64,000 nucleotides of DNA from Halomonas ventosae (GCF_004363555.1 NZ_SNZJ01000017.1:38776-102775), one strand, 5' to 3'. Counted from the first letter of the stretch, positions 46,065 to 55,889 are shown. A program made the numbers and translations. The notes: generated from the sequence alone by a model not told the origin.

Positions 46065-48095
46065 CTAGACGAGATCGCGGGGAATGGTCTCATCCCAGGT
46101 GCGCGCATAGATCCGGGTATCCCCCTCCCAGGCGTCCAGGGTAGCCCGGATGCGGAAGTTGTCGGCATCAGAAGTCAGCAGGGTGCGGGTCAGGGTGCTG
46201 ACCTCCCAGTCACCGCGCTTGAAGCTGCGCTGCCACTCCGTCCAGCCGCTGACGCTGTCGTAGCTGCCGTAGGCGTAGGCATAACGCTCGGTGACGCTGG
46301 CGGCGATCTCCAGGTCGATGTCATCGATCCGGTAGCGCCCTTCGTCATGGACCACCTCCAGGGTGGTGCGATCCTGGGCCAGGTCGCGGATCACCTGCCA
46401 GGTCTCCTGGGTCGGCTGCAGCAGCGTCTTGGCCAGGGGCGGCGCGCCCTCCGGCTCGGCGAAGGCGGGCAGCGCGGCCTCCTCGGCGGGGCGTGGCTCA
46501 CGCCTCGGCAGCAGCAGCCGGCTGGCGCCGGGCCAGAGGGTGATGCGTGCCGGCTGCGGCGCCGGCCAGGCCAGCGGCCAGTAGCTGGTGGAGAGGGAGA
46601 GGCGCAAGGCGTGGCCCGCGGGAAACTGCTGGGCGATGTGCTTGAGCGGGATCCTGACCCGATAGCGCCGGCCCGGCTCCAGCGGCTCGGGGTGCTCGTC
46701 GCTGTCGCGGTGGGTCAGGTTGAGAAGCCCGTAGGAGACCCTTGTGGCCTTGTCATCCTCGGCGATGTCGGAGAGGCGCAGCGCCACCATGGCCACCGGC
46801 TGGTCGGCGGAGAGCTCGAGTTCGACCATCGGCGACCCGCAGATCTCCAGTGGCGCCTCGAGGCGCGCCGTCTGGAAGATCAGCGAGCCCCCATCCTCGT
46901 CGCGCTGGTCGTGGGGTAGGTCGGGCGGGGCATTGTAGGAGCACCACTTGCCGGCATAGAGCCCCACCGAGAGGGGCGAGCGGATGTCCAGAACCGCCTC
47001 GTCCTCCTCGCCCCCTTCGTCTTCCGGCACCAGATCGTGCCCCTCGGTGAGCTGGAAGGCCTCGGCCACGATGTTCGGCGATGGCCAGTCGGGCTCGGCG
47101 ACCCAGCGCCCGGGACGCTCGTCGTAGCGTGCCGAGGGCGGCACCGACTCCTGCATCCAGACGCGCAGCATGGGCTCGTCCATGATCCCGGTGTCGATGC
47201 CCTTGAGCCACTGGTCCCACCAGCGCAGCGACTCCTGCAGGAAGCCGATGGCCGGCCCCGGCACGCCCAGGTGCGGGTACTTGTGGGCCCAGGGGCCGAC
47301 CAGCCCCTTGCGCGGCACCTCGAGCCCCTCGAGCACCCGGAAGACGGCGTTGCAGTAGCCGTCGGCCCAGCCGCTGACGGCATAGACCGGGCACTGGATC
47401 TGCGAGTAGTCCTCGCACACCGAGCCGTGCTTCCAGTAGTCGTCGCGGCGCTGGTGCTCGAGCCACTGGGCGAGCCACAGGCCGCTACCGTCCAGGCGCT
47501 CGAGCCACATCTCCCTCCAGCGCTCCCCCACCAGCTCGGGGTCGGGGGGGCAGGCGTTGCCGTCGAACATGGTCGAGGCCCAGGAGAGGTTGTCGGCGAG
47601 CAGGCAGCCGCCCATGTGGTGGATGTCGTCGGCGTAGCGGTCGTCGGTGAAGCAGAGGGTGATCACCGCCTTGAGCTGCGGCGGGCGCAGGGCGGCGATC
47701 TGCAGGCCGTTGAAGCCGCCCCAGGAGATGCCGATCATGCCGACGTCGCCGGTGCACCAGGGCTGGGCCTCCAGCCACTTGAGAATCACCAGGCCATCCT
47801 CGAGCTCGCTGGGCAGGTACTCGTCGGTGAGCACGCCGTCGGACTCGCCGGTGCCGCGGATGTCGACCCGCACCCCGGCATAGCCATGGCCCGCCCAGTA
47901 GGGATGGCTCTGGACGTCGCGCTCGGCGGTGAGGTCGCGCTTGCGATAGGGCAGGTACTCGAGGATCGCCGGCACGGGGTGGAGCTCGGCGTCCACCGGC
48001 CGCCAGATGCGCGCCGCCAGCCGGCTGCCGTCGGGCAGGGGAATCCAGGTCTCCTCCTCCATGACGCGGCGGGGAAAGTCGTTGACGATACGCAT
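46065..48095 (-). CDS. CocE/NonD family hydrolase
   Basis: The 676-residue serine hydrolase has an alpha/beta-hydrolase core and a C-terminal jelly-roll, as in cocaine esterase and X-Pro dipeptidyl-peptidases. The nucleophile is Ser124 in MIGISWGGFNG, preceded by the RGTGESDG segment. Substrates may be esters, beta-lactam side chains or proline peptides. The ATP-grasp gene lies directly upstream on the same strand; TAAGGAG 8 bases before the ATG is placed at the end of a short tandem repeat. Confidence 0.9.
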   Translation of the reverse strand: MRIVNDFPRRVMEEETWIPLPDGSRLAARIWRPVDAELHPVPAILEYLPYRKRDLTAERDVQSHPYWAGHGYAGVRVDIRGTGESDGVLTDEYLPSELEDGLVILKWLEAQPWCTGDVGMIGISWGGFNGLQIAALRPPQLKAVITLCFTDDRYADDIHHMGGCLLADNLSWASTMFDGNACPPDPELVGERWREMWLERLDGSGLWLAQWLEHQRRDDYWKHGSVCEDYSQIQCPVYAVSGWADGYCNAVFRVLEGLEVPRKGLVGPWAHKYPHLGVPGPAIGFLQESLRWWDQWLKGIDTGIMDEPMLRVWMQESVPPSARYDERPGRWVAEPDWPSPNIVAEAFQLTEGHDLVPEDEGGEEDEAVLDIRSPLSVGLYAGKWCSYNAPPDLPHDQRDEDGGSLIFQTARLEAPLEICGSPMVELELSADQPVAMVALRLSDIAEDDKATRVSYGLLNLTHRDSDEHPEPLEPGRRYRVRIPLKHIAQQFPAGHALRLSLSTSYWPLAWPAPQPARITLWPGASRLLLPRREPRPAEEAALPAFAEPEGAPPLAKTLLQPTQETWQVIRDLAQDRTTLEVVHDEGRYRIDDIDLEIAASVTERYAYAYGSYDSVSGWTEWQRSFKRGDWEVSTLTRTLLTSDADNFRIRATLDAWEGDTRIYARTWDETIPRDLV

Positions 48096-48108
48096 GATCC
48101 TGCACTCC

Positions 48109-48162
48109 TTAGACCCTTGAGTAAGTCCCTTGAGTTAGTCCCTGAACTAGTCCCTTGAAACC
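48109..48162 (-). repeat. 13 bp tandem repeat before the CocE/NonD gene
   Basis: On the plus strand TTGAGTAAGTCCC (48117), TTGAGTTAGTCCC (48130) and the 12-base TGAACTAGTCCC (48143) are followed by a partial TTGAAACC. It fills most of the 86 bp between the ATP-grasp and hydrolase genes. Confidence 0.8.
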
Positions 48163-48181
48163 TGCTCCGGGCCGGCCGTGC

Positions 48182-49486
48182 TCAGCCCTGGATATTGTCG
48201 AACTCGAACACCAGGCGCGCCGCTAGCCGGTCGTAGTCGGCGAGCAGCTGTTCGGACGATGACGCCCCCATCCAGACATAGGCCAGGGCATAGCTGTAGC
48301 TGTCCTGTTCGGGCAGCGCGGAGAGCCACTGCCCCTCCTCCACCTGGACATCGATCATGGCCCCCGGGAAGTCGGCCTCGAGCGCGGCGAGCTCGTCCGG
48401 GGTGGGCACCCGGGTCACCCGGGCATCGGAGAAGAACACCCGATAGAAGAACTTGGCGGCGATGGGGAAGGCCCCTTCGCGATGCGGCATGTCGGGGCGG
48501 TTTCCCAGCCCCAGGTCGATGGTGACCTGCTGATGGCTGATGCCGTCGACCTTCTCGAAGAGGTCGCAGTGCGACTGGGAGATGCGCGTGTTGATCTCCA
48601 GCAGCCAGATGCGCCCCTGCACCTCGTCCCAGAAGTACTCGACGTTGAAGGCGGCATTGTCGTAGCCGATATGGCTCATGACGGTACGGGTCAGCTCGAC
48701 CATCTCTGCCTGGATCTCGCCGGGCAGCCCCGAGGGGTAGCGATAGTGGAAGAAGCTCAGCACCTGAGGGTAGCGCAGCGAGTCGACGATGCCGTAGCTC
48801 TCCACCTCGCCCTGGTAGACGTACCCCTCCACCGTGCACTGCCAGCCGCCGATGATCTCCTCGGCCATGCAGAAGTGCCCGTCCACCGCGGCCACCTCCG
48901 GCGGCAGCCGCGCCTGCTCCAGCACCGTGTTGAAGGGGTCGGCGATCAGGCCGATGGCGTCGCGCAGCTGCTCAATGGCGTGGTAGAAGTCCTCGGGGGT
49001 GTCGATGCGAAAGCCCAGCCGCGAGCCCGAGGACTTGATCGGCTTGACGAAGAAGGGAAAGTAGAGCCCCGCCTCGCTGATCCGGGTCATCGCCTCGTCG
49101 TCGAAGGGGTCGAAGGCGACGAAGGCCGGGATGTGGCCGGGAATCACCTCACGCTGCACCCGGCGGCTCCAGTACTTGTGCTCGCACTTGAGCAGGCTTT
49201 CCAGCGAGGTGGTCGAGGTGCCGAAGCGCTCACAGAGGATCGGCAGCATGGTCGAGACCGGGAAGTCCATGTAGCCGACGATGGCGTCGATGGAACCCTC
49301 GAAGGCCTCGAGCTGTGCCGTGGCCTCCGCCAGCATGGCGGCGATGTCGAACTCCTCGGTGTCGTAGACCGCCTCCGGGGCGATCACCCCGTGGAAGCGC
49401 CACTGCCCGGCACCACGCAGCGTCTCGAGACGCTGGCGATTGAAGTCGTTGAGCCCCACCACGAAGATGTTCCTGACCTCGGCCAT
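48182..49486 (-). CDS. ATP-grasp domain enzyme
   Basis: The 434-residue protein is an ATP-dependent carboxylate-amine/thiol ligase fold. A Rossmann-like N-terminus (VVGLNDFNRQRLETL) is followed by ATP-binding FFVKPIKSSGSRLGF and the Mg-binding WLLEINTRISQSH. The C-terminus resembles carboxylase-type ligases. Pairing with a CocE/NonD hydrolase suggests a make-and-cleave or dipeptide/ester pathway, but the substrate is unknown. Confidence 0.85.
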   Translation of the reverse strand: MAEVRNIFVVGLNDFNRQRLETLRGAGQWRFHGVIAPEAVYDTEEFDIAAMLAEATAQLEAFEGSIDAIVGYMDFPVSTMLPILCERFGTSTTSLESLLKCEHKYWSRRVQREVIPGHIPAFVAFDPFDDEAMTRISEAGLYFPFFVKPIKSSGSRLGFRIDTPEDFYHAIEQLRDAIGLIADPFNTVLEQARLPPEVAAVDGHFCMAEEIIGGWQCTVEGYVYQGEVESYGIVDSLRYPQVLSFFHYRYPSGLPGEIQAEMVELTRTVMSHIGYDNAAFNVEYFWDEVQGRIWLLEINTRISQSHCDLFEKVDGISHQQVTIDLGLGNRPDMPHREGAFPIAAKFFYRVFFSDARVTRVPTPDELAALEADFPGAMIDVQVEEGQWLSALPEQDSYSYALAYVWMGASSSEQLLADYDRLAARLVFEFDNIQG

Positions 49487-49560
49487 CGCCCTGCCCCCTC
49501 TGTCGCGCGCCGGACCCGGCGCCTTCGAGCAGCATAGTCCAGTGCGGGCTGGATGCCGGG

Positions 49561-50745
49561 TCAGTCGTGCCGGTCGCGTCCGGCAGCGTCGCCTTCCTCG
49601 CGGCCGCGCTGCAGGCGGTCGATGGCCTCGCCGCCCCGGTCGGCCAGTGCCGCCAGCCGGTCGATCTGGTCGTCCAGCCGCGGCAGGGCCTCGCGGCGAT
49701 AGCGGGAGAGGTCGTCGATGGCCCCCATCACCTCGCCGAAAGCCTGCTCCAGGGCCTGCATGTCGAGCATTGCCGACGAGGCCCGCTGCTGGATGTCCAC
49801 GCCCTGCTGGCGCAGCGCCCGTGCGGTGCCGCCGATCATCTCCGAGGTGGTGGCATTGAGCGCCTCGACGCGATCCAGCACCAGCCGCTGGTTGGCGATG
49901 GCCAGGGCGACCGTGACCGCCACGGTGAGCGCCGAGACGGTGACGTTGATGGCGCGGTCGACGCCACGCATCAGCTCGCGGTTGTTGCGGATGATCACCT
50001 CCAGCGCCAGCACGCCCTGCTGGCTCACCGCCAGCTGCTGCTGGAGGTCGACGATGCGCTGGCGCAGCGGAAACAGCAGCTCCTCCTCAAGGAAGCGCCG
50101 CTGGGGATCCTCCTCGTCGCGGCGGGCGATGGCGGCCTGCAGCCGCTCGTCGATCAGCCGTCCCAGGGCGACCTGTCGCTGCAGCTGGACGTGGCTCTCG
50201 TGCAGCGACTGCTGGTCGTCGCCGAGGGTGAGGTTGTCGCGATGCAGCATGTCGCGCCCCCCTTCCAGGTCGGCGATGATCGCATCCAGCGCCTGCTGGG
50301 CCGTCTCGAACTTGCGGAAGTAGCGCTGCAGGCGACTGCCAGCGCCCGGGAGCAAGGCCAGCACGCGGTCCAGCGGGCCCGGCGACAGGCGATGACGGCC
50401 CGGGTCCAGCTCCTGCATCCGGCCGCGCAGGTCGACCAGGGCCCTGGCCACGGGGCCGCCCTCGTCCCCGTGGTGGGCCAGCTGGCGCAGCGGCGTCTGC
50501 AGCATGGTGCTCTGGTGGGCGGCCTGCTGCTGCAGCTCCAGCCCCAGCTCGTCGATGGCGCGTCGCTGGCGCGCCATGGCCTCGGCATCGCCGCCGGCGA
50601 CCAGCTCGTCGACGAAGGCATCGGCCTCGGCCGAAAGCGACGGGTCCTCTGTGCCGGCGTCCAGGCCGCTGTCGTCCAGCTGGTGGGCGATCTCCTCCAC
50701 CGGTGGCAGCGACAGGCGGGACTCGCGTTCGGGTTGCTGGGTCAT
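49561..50745 (-). CDS. TelA/YaaN family toxic-anion resistance protein
   Basis: The 394-residue, largely helical coiled-coil protein matches the TelA family. It shows PVEEIAHQLD at the start, a central DNLTLGDDQQSLH block and the NRELMRGVDRAINVTVSALTVAVTVALA segment (about 260-290). TelA relatives are linked to tellurite and envelope-stress resistance. The ATG at 50745 follows AGAGG; a GTG two codons earlier is possible. The XpaC-like gene is directly upstream. Confidence 0.88.
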   Translation of the reverse strand: MTQQPERESRLSLPPVEEIAHQLDDSGLDAGTEDPSLSAEADAFVDELVAGGDAEAMARQRRAIDELGLELQQQAAHQSTMLQTPLRQLAHHGDEGGPVARALVDLRGRMQELDPGRHRLSPGPLDRVLALLPGAGSRLQRYFRKFETAQQALDAIIADLEGGRDMLHRDNLTLGDDQQSLHESHVQLQRQVALGRLIDERLQAAIARRDEEDPQRRFLEEELLFPLRQRIVDLQQQLAVSQQGVLALEVIIRNNRELMRGVDRAINVTVSALTVAVTVALAIANQRLVLDRVEALNATTSEMIGGTARALRQQGVDIQQRASSAMLDMQALEQAFGEVMGAIDDLSRYRREALPRLDDQIDRLAALADRGGEAIDRLQRGREEGDAAGRDRHD

Positions 50746-50790
50746 GGGCACCTCTCGAAGAATCGGGTCAGGGCATGGGACGGGCCGGCC

Positions 50791-51747
50791 TCAGGACCGG
50801 CCACGCCCGTAGCGGTCGGCACGGGAGACGAAGCGGCGCAGCTCCTCCAGCGCCTGCTCGGTGGTGACCGAGGCCTGCGGGCGCCCGGTCTCGATGCGCG
50901 CCAGGGAGACGGCCGTGTCGTCGAGGACGGTCAGCGCCGATTCGTTGCGCGCGGCCAGCTCGCGCAGCCCCTTCTCGGTCTCCTCGAGCAGTTCCAGCCG
51001 CCGCACCAGGGCGGCACGCTCCTGCTCCCCCAGCGCCCGGCCCTCGCGACTCAGGCGGCGGCGCACGAAGTCACCGTCGACGTTCGCCACCCCACTGGCC
51101 CGGGAGGCCATGGCGTCGAGGGTATCCACCGCGGTACGGCAGACCTCGACCACCAGGCCCCGGGCGCGGGCGAAGGCCAGCTCGCCGCTGTCGAAGCGGC
51201 TCCCCAGCACCTCCAGCACATGGCGGTAGCGGCTGTAGACGCGGTCGGCCTGCACCGCCAGGTCGGGGCGGCGTGCATCGACCAGCCCCTGCTTGGCCCG
51301 GCACAGGGCCAGCACCAGGTCGTCGGCATCCGCCGGTGGGCGTGCCGGGTCGAGGACGGCCAGGTCGGCCTCGTGTGCGTCGCGCTGCCGCTCGGCTCGG
51401 CGGTGCGCCTCCTCGGACGCACGCACCGCCTGCCGGCGCTTCTCGCGCCGCCGAGCGAGCCAGCCGCGCAGCCGGCGCTCCAGCGGCAGCGCGACCGGCA
51501 CCGCCACCAGCCCGGCGAGCCAGCCCGTCAGGGTCGGCCCGAAGCCGCCCCACAGCGAGGTGAGCCACAGCAGCAGGCTGATGAAGGGCACCACCAGGGC
51601 GTAGCGCAGGATGACCTGCAGGCGGCCGGGCGGCTCGACCGGCACGGCCAGGCGTGGGTTGACCAGCCCCACCAGCAGCCACGGCAGGCAGGTCAGGAAG
51701 AGACCATAGGAAAAACCCTGCAGGAATCCCAGCATGGGGCTGACCAT
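50791..51747 (-). CDS. XpaC-like membrane protein
   Basis: The 318-residue protein has two or three N-terminal membrane helices (about 8-30, 45-65 and 72-90) and then a long helical, Arg/Glu-rich cytoplasmic part. This is the 5-bromo-4-chloroindolyl phosphate hydrolysis (XpaC) family pattern, which frequently neighbours TelA. The pair is probably co-transcribed, 45 bp apart. The enzymatic name comes from a Bacillus phenotype and may not describe the function. Confidence 0.75.
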   Translation of the reverse strand: MVSPMLGFLQGFSYGLFLTCLPWLLVGLVNPRLAVPVEPPGRLQVILRYALVVPFISLLLWLTSLWGGFGPTLTGWLAGLVAVPVALPLERRLRGWLARRREKRRQAVRASEEAHRRAERQRDAHEADLAVLDPARPPADADDLVLALCRAKQGLVDARRPDLAVQADRVYSRYRHVLEVLGSRFDSGELAFARARGLVVEVCRTAVDTLDAMASRASGVANVDGDFVRRRLSREGRALGEQERAALVRRLELLEETEKGLRELAARNESALTVLDDTAVSLARIETGRPQASVTTEQALEELRRFVSRADRYGRGRS

Positions 51748-51781
51748 CCTTTATCCAGCGGAGGGAAGGCACGGCACGCGA

Positions 51782-51958
51782 CTAGAGCCACAAGGTGAGC
51801 ACCAGGGCCACGACGCCCACCAGCAGGGCGATGCTCACCGCCACGACCACCACCCGATCGAGCCAGCGATCGAAGCAGGCCCAGTCGAGCCGGCGCCGCT
51901 GGCGTCGACGGGTGGCACCGCGACGTGGCGCGCCGCGGCCGGTGCGGATGAGGGTCAT
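51782..51958 (-). CDS. Small single-helix membrane protein, 58 aa
   Basis: A short frame encodes an Arg-rich N-terminus (about 10-24), DWACFDRWLDR, then one hydrophobic helix from about 35 to 58 at the C-terminus. It precedes the XpaC gene by 34 bp on the same strand. There is no strong ribosome site, so it is tentative. The basic-then-hydrophobic pattern and its position between BCCT and XpaC genes support it over the overlapping frames. Confidence 0.45.
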   Translation of the reverse strand: MTLIRTGRGAPRRGATRRRQRRRLDWACFDRWLDRVVVVAVSIALLVGVVALVLTLWL

Positions 51959-52053
51959 GGTCGAAGTCCGATTTCACCATTGTTCCCTGAGCTTACGGCC
52001 TGCCGCGGCGGCTGGCCACTGCCATCGGCGGTGATCGCCACCAACAGCCCGGT

Positions 52054-53676
52054 TCAGCGCTTGACACGCCGGTTGACCACGCTGGGGGCCCGGCGCAGGC
52101 GTTCCTCCTCGCCCAGGGACTCGGCCTCGAAGGCATCCGCCCCCACCGGGGTCTCGCCATGGCGGCGATAGAGCTGAGTGAGCATCGCCTTGCGATCGCT
52201 GCGCAGCTCGCGAACCAGCACCACCACCATCATGTAGAGGATGAAGGTGAAGGGCAGCGCCGAGAGTACCGAGGCCGACTGCAGCCCGGTCAGGCCGCCG
52301 GCGGCGATCAGCGTCAGGCAGATGGCGGCGATCAGCACGCCCCACGCCACCCGCTTGAAGAGCGGCGGGTTGATGGAGCCGGCGTCGGTCATCTGTGCGA
52401 CGATATAGGAGGCGGAGTCCGCGGAGGTGACCAGGAAGATGAAGATCAGCAGCATCGCCACCACCGAGAGCGCCCCGGAGAAGGGCATCAACTCGAACAT
52501 CTCGAACAGCGCCACGGTGATGTTGTCCTGGGTGGCCGCGGCCAGGCCCACGTCGGCACCGAGTTCCATGTTGATGGCGGCACCGCCGAACACGCCGATC
52601 CACAGGCAGGCCAGCAGCGGCGGGATCAGCAGCACGCCGAGCACGTACTCCTTGATGGTGCGCCCGCGCGAGACCCGCGCCACGAAGGTGCCGACGAAGG
52701 GCGACCAGGCGATCACCCAGGCCCAGTAGAAGATCGTCCAGCTGCTCGCCCAGGTGATGTCGCCGTAGGGCGAGATGCGCAGGCTCATGCCGATGAAGTT
52801 CTGCAGGTAGTCGCCGAGGCCCAGGGTGATCGTCTCGAGGATGGCCACCGTGGGGCCGGTGACCAGCACGTAAAGCATCAGGCCGATGCACAGGATCATG
52901 TTGAGGTTGGAGAGGCGCTTGATACCCTTGTCCAGGCCCGACCAGGTCGAGGCCATATAGGCCAGGAACATCACGAACAGGATGATGAACTGCCACAGGG
53001 CGTTCTCGGGCAGGCCGAAGACGGCATTGAGCCCGCCGTTCATCTGCAGCACGCCCAGCCCAAGGGAGGTGGCCACCCCCATCACCGTGGCCACCACCGC
53101 GAAGATATCCAGCCAGGAGGCATAGGGACGCACCCTGGGATGCCTGGCGGTCACCGAGGAGAGCACCGAGGAGACCAGACCGGCCTGCCCCTTGCGGAAC
53201 TGGAAGTAGGCGATGATCAGCCCCACCACCGAGAAGGCCGCCCACTGGTGGATGCCCCAGTTGAAGTAGCTGTACTGGATGGCATAGCGCGCCGACTCGA
53301 CGCTCTCGGCCGGCACGTCGCCGTAGGGTGGGTCGATATAGTGGGTCATGGGCTCGGCCATGCCGTAGAACACCAGCCCGACGCCGAAGCCCGCGGCCAG
53401 CAGCATGCTGATCCAGGAGAAGAAGCTGAAGCTCGGCGAGCTATCCTGGGGTCCCAGGCGGATCTTGCCGTACTTGCTGAAGGCCAGGCCCAGCAGGAAG
53501 AGCACGAAACCGAACACCGAGAAGAGATAGAACCAGCCGAACAGCCGGGTGGTGGTCGAGAGCGCGGCGCTGGCGGCGGCGCCGAAGCCGTCGGGAAAGG
53601 CGGCGCCCACCGCCACCAGTGCCAGGATGATCAGCGCCGAGACGGCGAAGACCCGCTGTCCTCCGTGATTCGCCAT
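52054..53676 (-). CDS. BCCT-family betaine/choline/carnitine transporter
   Basis: The 540-residue transporter has 12 helices, the family Trp-rich segment YWAWVIAWSPFVGTFVARVSRGRT in helix 8, and substrate-region Trp/Gly residues (GMAEPMTHY, FGVGL). Sodium- or proton-driven import of compatible solutes for osmotic adaptation is the family role and fits a halophile. The ATG at 53676 has GGAAG 7 bases upstream. The cytoplasmic C-terminal tail (about 500-540) is moderately long and may sense osmotic strength. Confidence 0.93.
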   Translation of the reverse strand: MANHGGQRVFAVSALIILALVAVGAAFPDGFGAAASAALSTTTRLFGWFYLFSVFGFVLFLLGLAFSKYGKIRLGPQDSSPSFSFFSWISMLLAAGFGVGLVFYGMAEPMTHYIDPPYGDVPAESVESARYAIQYSYFNWGIHQWAAFSVVGLIIAYFQFRKGQAGLVSSVLSSVTARHPRVRPYASWLDIFAVVATVMGVATSLGLGVLQMNGGLNAVFGLPENALWQFIILFVMFLAYMASTWSGLDKGIKRLSNLNMILCIGLMLYVLVTGPTVAILETITLGLGDYLQNFIGMSLRISPYGDITWASSWTIFYWAWVIAWSPFVGTFVARVSRGRTIKEYVLGVLLIPPLLACLWIGVFGGAAINMELGADVGLAAATQDNITVALFEMFELMPFSGALSVVAMLLIFIFLVTSADSASYIVAQMTDAGSINPPLFKRVAWGVLIAAICLTLIAAGGLTGLQSASVLSALPFTFILYMMVVVLVRELRSDRKAMLTQLYRRHGETPVGADAFEAESLGEEERLRRAPSVVNRRVKR

Positions 53677-53872
53677 GAAGACGCTTCCTTTGTCGAGGAT
53701 TTGTACAAAAATCATGCTGCCAGAGAGCCCGGACGCTATCATGCCGACCCGCGGCCGGCCCAGCCCGCCAGGCAGCCTGCCCCCTCGGCGGCGCGGGCAT
53801 TGCATTCCGCACCGGCCGCCCCGATGCTAGGAGAAACTCAGCAGGCTAATCGTTTCCGGAGCGCTCCACGAC

Positions 53873-54868
53873 ATGTCCCGACTCGCCGACACGCCCCTAT
53901 CCGTGCTCGACCTGGCCCCGATCCGCGAGGGCGGCAGCGCCGCCGACAGCTTCCGGGAGAGCGTGGCGCTGGCCCGGCTCACCGAGCGGCTCGGCTTCAC
54001 GCGCTACTGGCTGGCCGAGCACCACAGCATCGAGGGCATCGCCAGCGCCGCCACCGCGGTGCTGATCGGGCATATCGCCGGCGCCACCGAGCGCATCCGG
54101 GTGGGCAGCGGCGGCATCATGCTGCCCAACCACCCGCCGCTGGTGGTCGCCGAGCAGTTCGGCACCCTGGAGACCCTCTATCCCGGGCGCATCGACCTGG
54201 GCCTGGGGCGCGCGCCGGGCTCCGACGGCCCCACCATGGCCGCCATGCGCCGCGACCCCTATGCCGGCGTCGATGACTTCCCGCAGCGACTGGCCGAGCT
54301 CCAGGGCTATCTCGACGACGAGCGCCCGGGCCAGCGAGTGCGGGCGGTGCCCGGCCAGGGCACGCGGGTGCCGCTCTGGCTGCTCGGCTCCAGCGACTTC
54401 AGCGCGCGCCTGGCGGCCCGGGAGGGGCTGCCCTTCGCCTTCGCCGCCCAGTTCGCCCCGGCCCAGCTGTTCGAGGCGCTAAGGCTCTATCGCGACAACT
54501 TCCGGCCATCGGCGGTGCTGGACCGGCCCCACGCCATGGTCGGCCTGCCGGTGATCGCCGCCGAGAACGACCTCCAGGCGGACTACCTCGCCTCCACCGC
54601 CCGCCGCAAGTTCCTGGGCATGATCCGCGGCCAGCGCACCAAGGCCCTGCCACCGGTGGAGACGCTGGACTGGTCACCCCGGGAGCAGTCCCAGGTGGAG
54701 CAGTTCCTGGGCGCCGCGGTGATCGGCGGGCCCGAGACCGTGCGCGAGGGCCTGGAGCGCTTCCTGGAGCTGACCGGCGCCGACGAGCTGATGCTCAATA
54801 CCGATGTCTACGCCGCCGAGGACCGGCTGCGGAGCTACGAGATCGTCGCCGACGTGTGGCGCTCATGA
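53873..54868 (+). CDS. LLM class flavin-dependent oxidoreductase
   Basis: The 331-residue luciferase-like monooxygenase has a TIM-barrel fold. It shows [12 protein letters not shown] at the start, [26 protein letters not shown] and [24 protein letters not shown], typical of the alkanal-type LLM group. It uses reduced FMN supplied by another enzyme. The substrate is unknown. Its stop overlaps the azlC start by ATGA, linking it to a transport pair. Confidence 0.9.
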   Translation: MSRLADTPLSVLDLAPIREGGSAADSFRESVALARLTERLGFTRYWLAEHHSIEGIASAATAVLIGHIAGATERIRVGSGGIMLPNHPPLVVAEQFGTLETLYPGRIDLGLGRAPGSDGPTMAAMRRDPYAGVDDFPQRLAELQGYLDDERPGQRVRAVPGQGTRVPLWLLGSSDFSARLAAREGLPFAFAAQFAPAQLFEALRLYRDNFRPSAVLDRPHAMVGLPVIAAENDLQADYLASTARRKFLGMIRGQRTKALPPVETLDWSPREQSQVEQFLGAAVIGGPETVREGLERFLELTGADELMLNTDVYAAEDRLRSYEIVADVWRS

Positions 54869-55578
54869 CCCGGACCGACGCCTCGCGACCGACCCTTGGC
54901 CATCTCGTCGACGGCTTCCGGCGCATGGCGCCGCTGTCGCTGTTCGTGATCGTCTTCGGGCTGGCCTTCGGGGTGGCGGCCCTGCAGCAGGGGCTCTCCG
55001 CGGCCGAGACCCTGCTGATGAGCGGCCTGGTGTTCGCGGGGGCGGCTCAGTTCGCGACCCTGGAGCTGTGGGGCGATACCATCCCGCTGCTGCCGCTGGT
55101 GGCCATCACCCTGGCGATCAATGCCCGTCACCTGCTGATGGGCGCCGCCTTCTACCCCCACCTGCGCGACCTCTCCAGCGGGCGTCGCTACGCCAGCCTG
55201 ATCCTGCTCAGCGACGCCAACTGGGCCATGGCCATGACCGGAGGCTCCTCGGCGTCGCGCCTGGGCATCCTGGTCGGCGGGGGCCTGGCGCTGTGGTCCA
55301 CCTGGATGCTCGGCACCGGCCTCGGCGTGGCCTTCGGCAGCGGCATCAGCGAGCCGGGCCGCTTCGGGCTGGATGCCATCATGGGCTGCTTCCTGCTGGC
55401 CATGCTGGTGGGCGACAAGCGCGACCTCGGCGTGCTGCTGCCCTGGGGCGCCGCGGCCCTGGCGGCCCTGGCGGCGATGGCCTGGCTGCCGCCCCACGCC
55501 CACGTGATTGTGGGGGCGCTGGCGGGCGGCGTGGTGGGCCTGCTGCTGCCCCCCACGGGCAAGGAGACGGCGCCATGA
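54865..55578 (+). CDS. azlC: AzlC-type branched-chain amino acid exporter subunit
   Basis: The 237-residue membrane protein of the AzlC family, the large subunit of AzlCD/BrnFE exporters, begins with a polar stretch followed by [33 protein letters not shown] helix and the conserved [18 protein letters not shown] motif follow. With AzlD it exports Ile, Leu, Val or analogues. It overlaps the LLM gene upstream and azlD downstream, both by four bases. Confidence 0.93.
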   Translation: MTRTDASRPTLGHLVDGFRRMAPLSLFVIVFGLAFGVAALQQGLSAAETLLMSGLVFAGAAQFATLELWGDTIPLLPLVAITLAINARHLLMGAAFYPHLRDLSSGRRYASLILLSDANWAMAMTGGSSASRLGILVGGGLALWSTWMLGTGLGVAFGSGISEPGRFGLDAIMGCFLLAMLVGDKRDLGVLLPWGAAALAALAAMAWLPPHAHVIVGALAGGVVGLLLPPTGKETAP

Positions 55579-55889
55579 CCCTGTCGGCCGCCAACGGCGG
55601 CGTGCTGCTGGCCATCGTGATCATGGCGCTGGTCACCTACCTGACCCGCGCCGGCGGGGTCTTCGTGATGGCCCGGGTGCCCATCGGCCCGCGGGTCGAG
55701 CGCTTCATCAACGCCATGGCCGGCTCGGTGCTGGTGGCGGTGATCACCCCCATGGCCGTGAACGGCGACGGCGGGGCCCGGATGGCCCTGGTCGCCACGG
55801 CGGGGGTGATGCTGGTGCTGCGCAAGCCGCTGCCGGCCATCGCCGCCGGAATCCTGACCGCCGCCCTGTGGCGGCTGGTCGCCTCCTGA
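55575..55889 (+). CDS. azlD: AzlD-type exporter small subunit
   Basis: The 104-residue small membrane partner of AzlC has three or four helices, including VTYLTRAGGVFVM, an Arg-containing first helix typical of the family, and VERFINAMAGSVLVAVI. The start overlaps azlC. Together they form the two-component amino acid exporter. Confidence 0.9.
   Translation: MTLSAANGGVLLAIVIMALVTYLTRAGGVFVMARVPIGPRVERFINAMAGSVLVAVITPMAVNGDGGARMALVATAGVMLVLRKPLPAIAAGILTAALWRLVAS

Noticed and set aside
51693..51980. 95-codon minus-strand frame overlapping the small membrane protein
   Set aside because: Gly/Arg/Pro-rich with no structure, and it overlaps the start of the XpaC gene; the 58-codon frame is more plausible.
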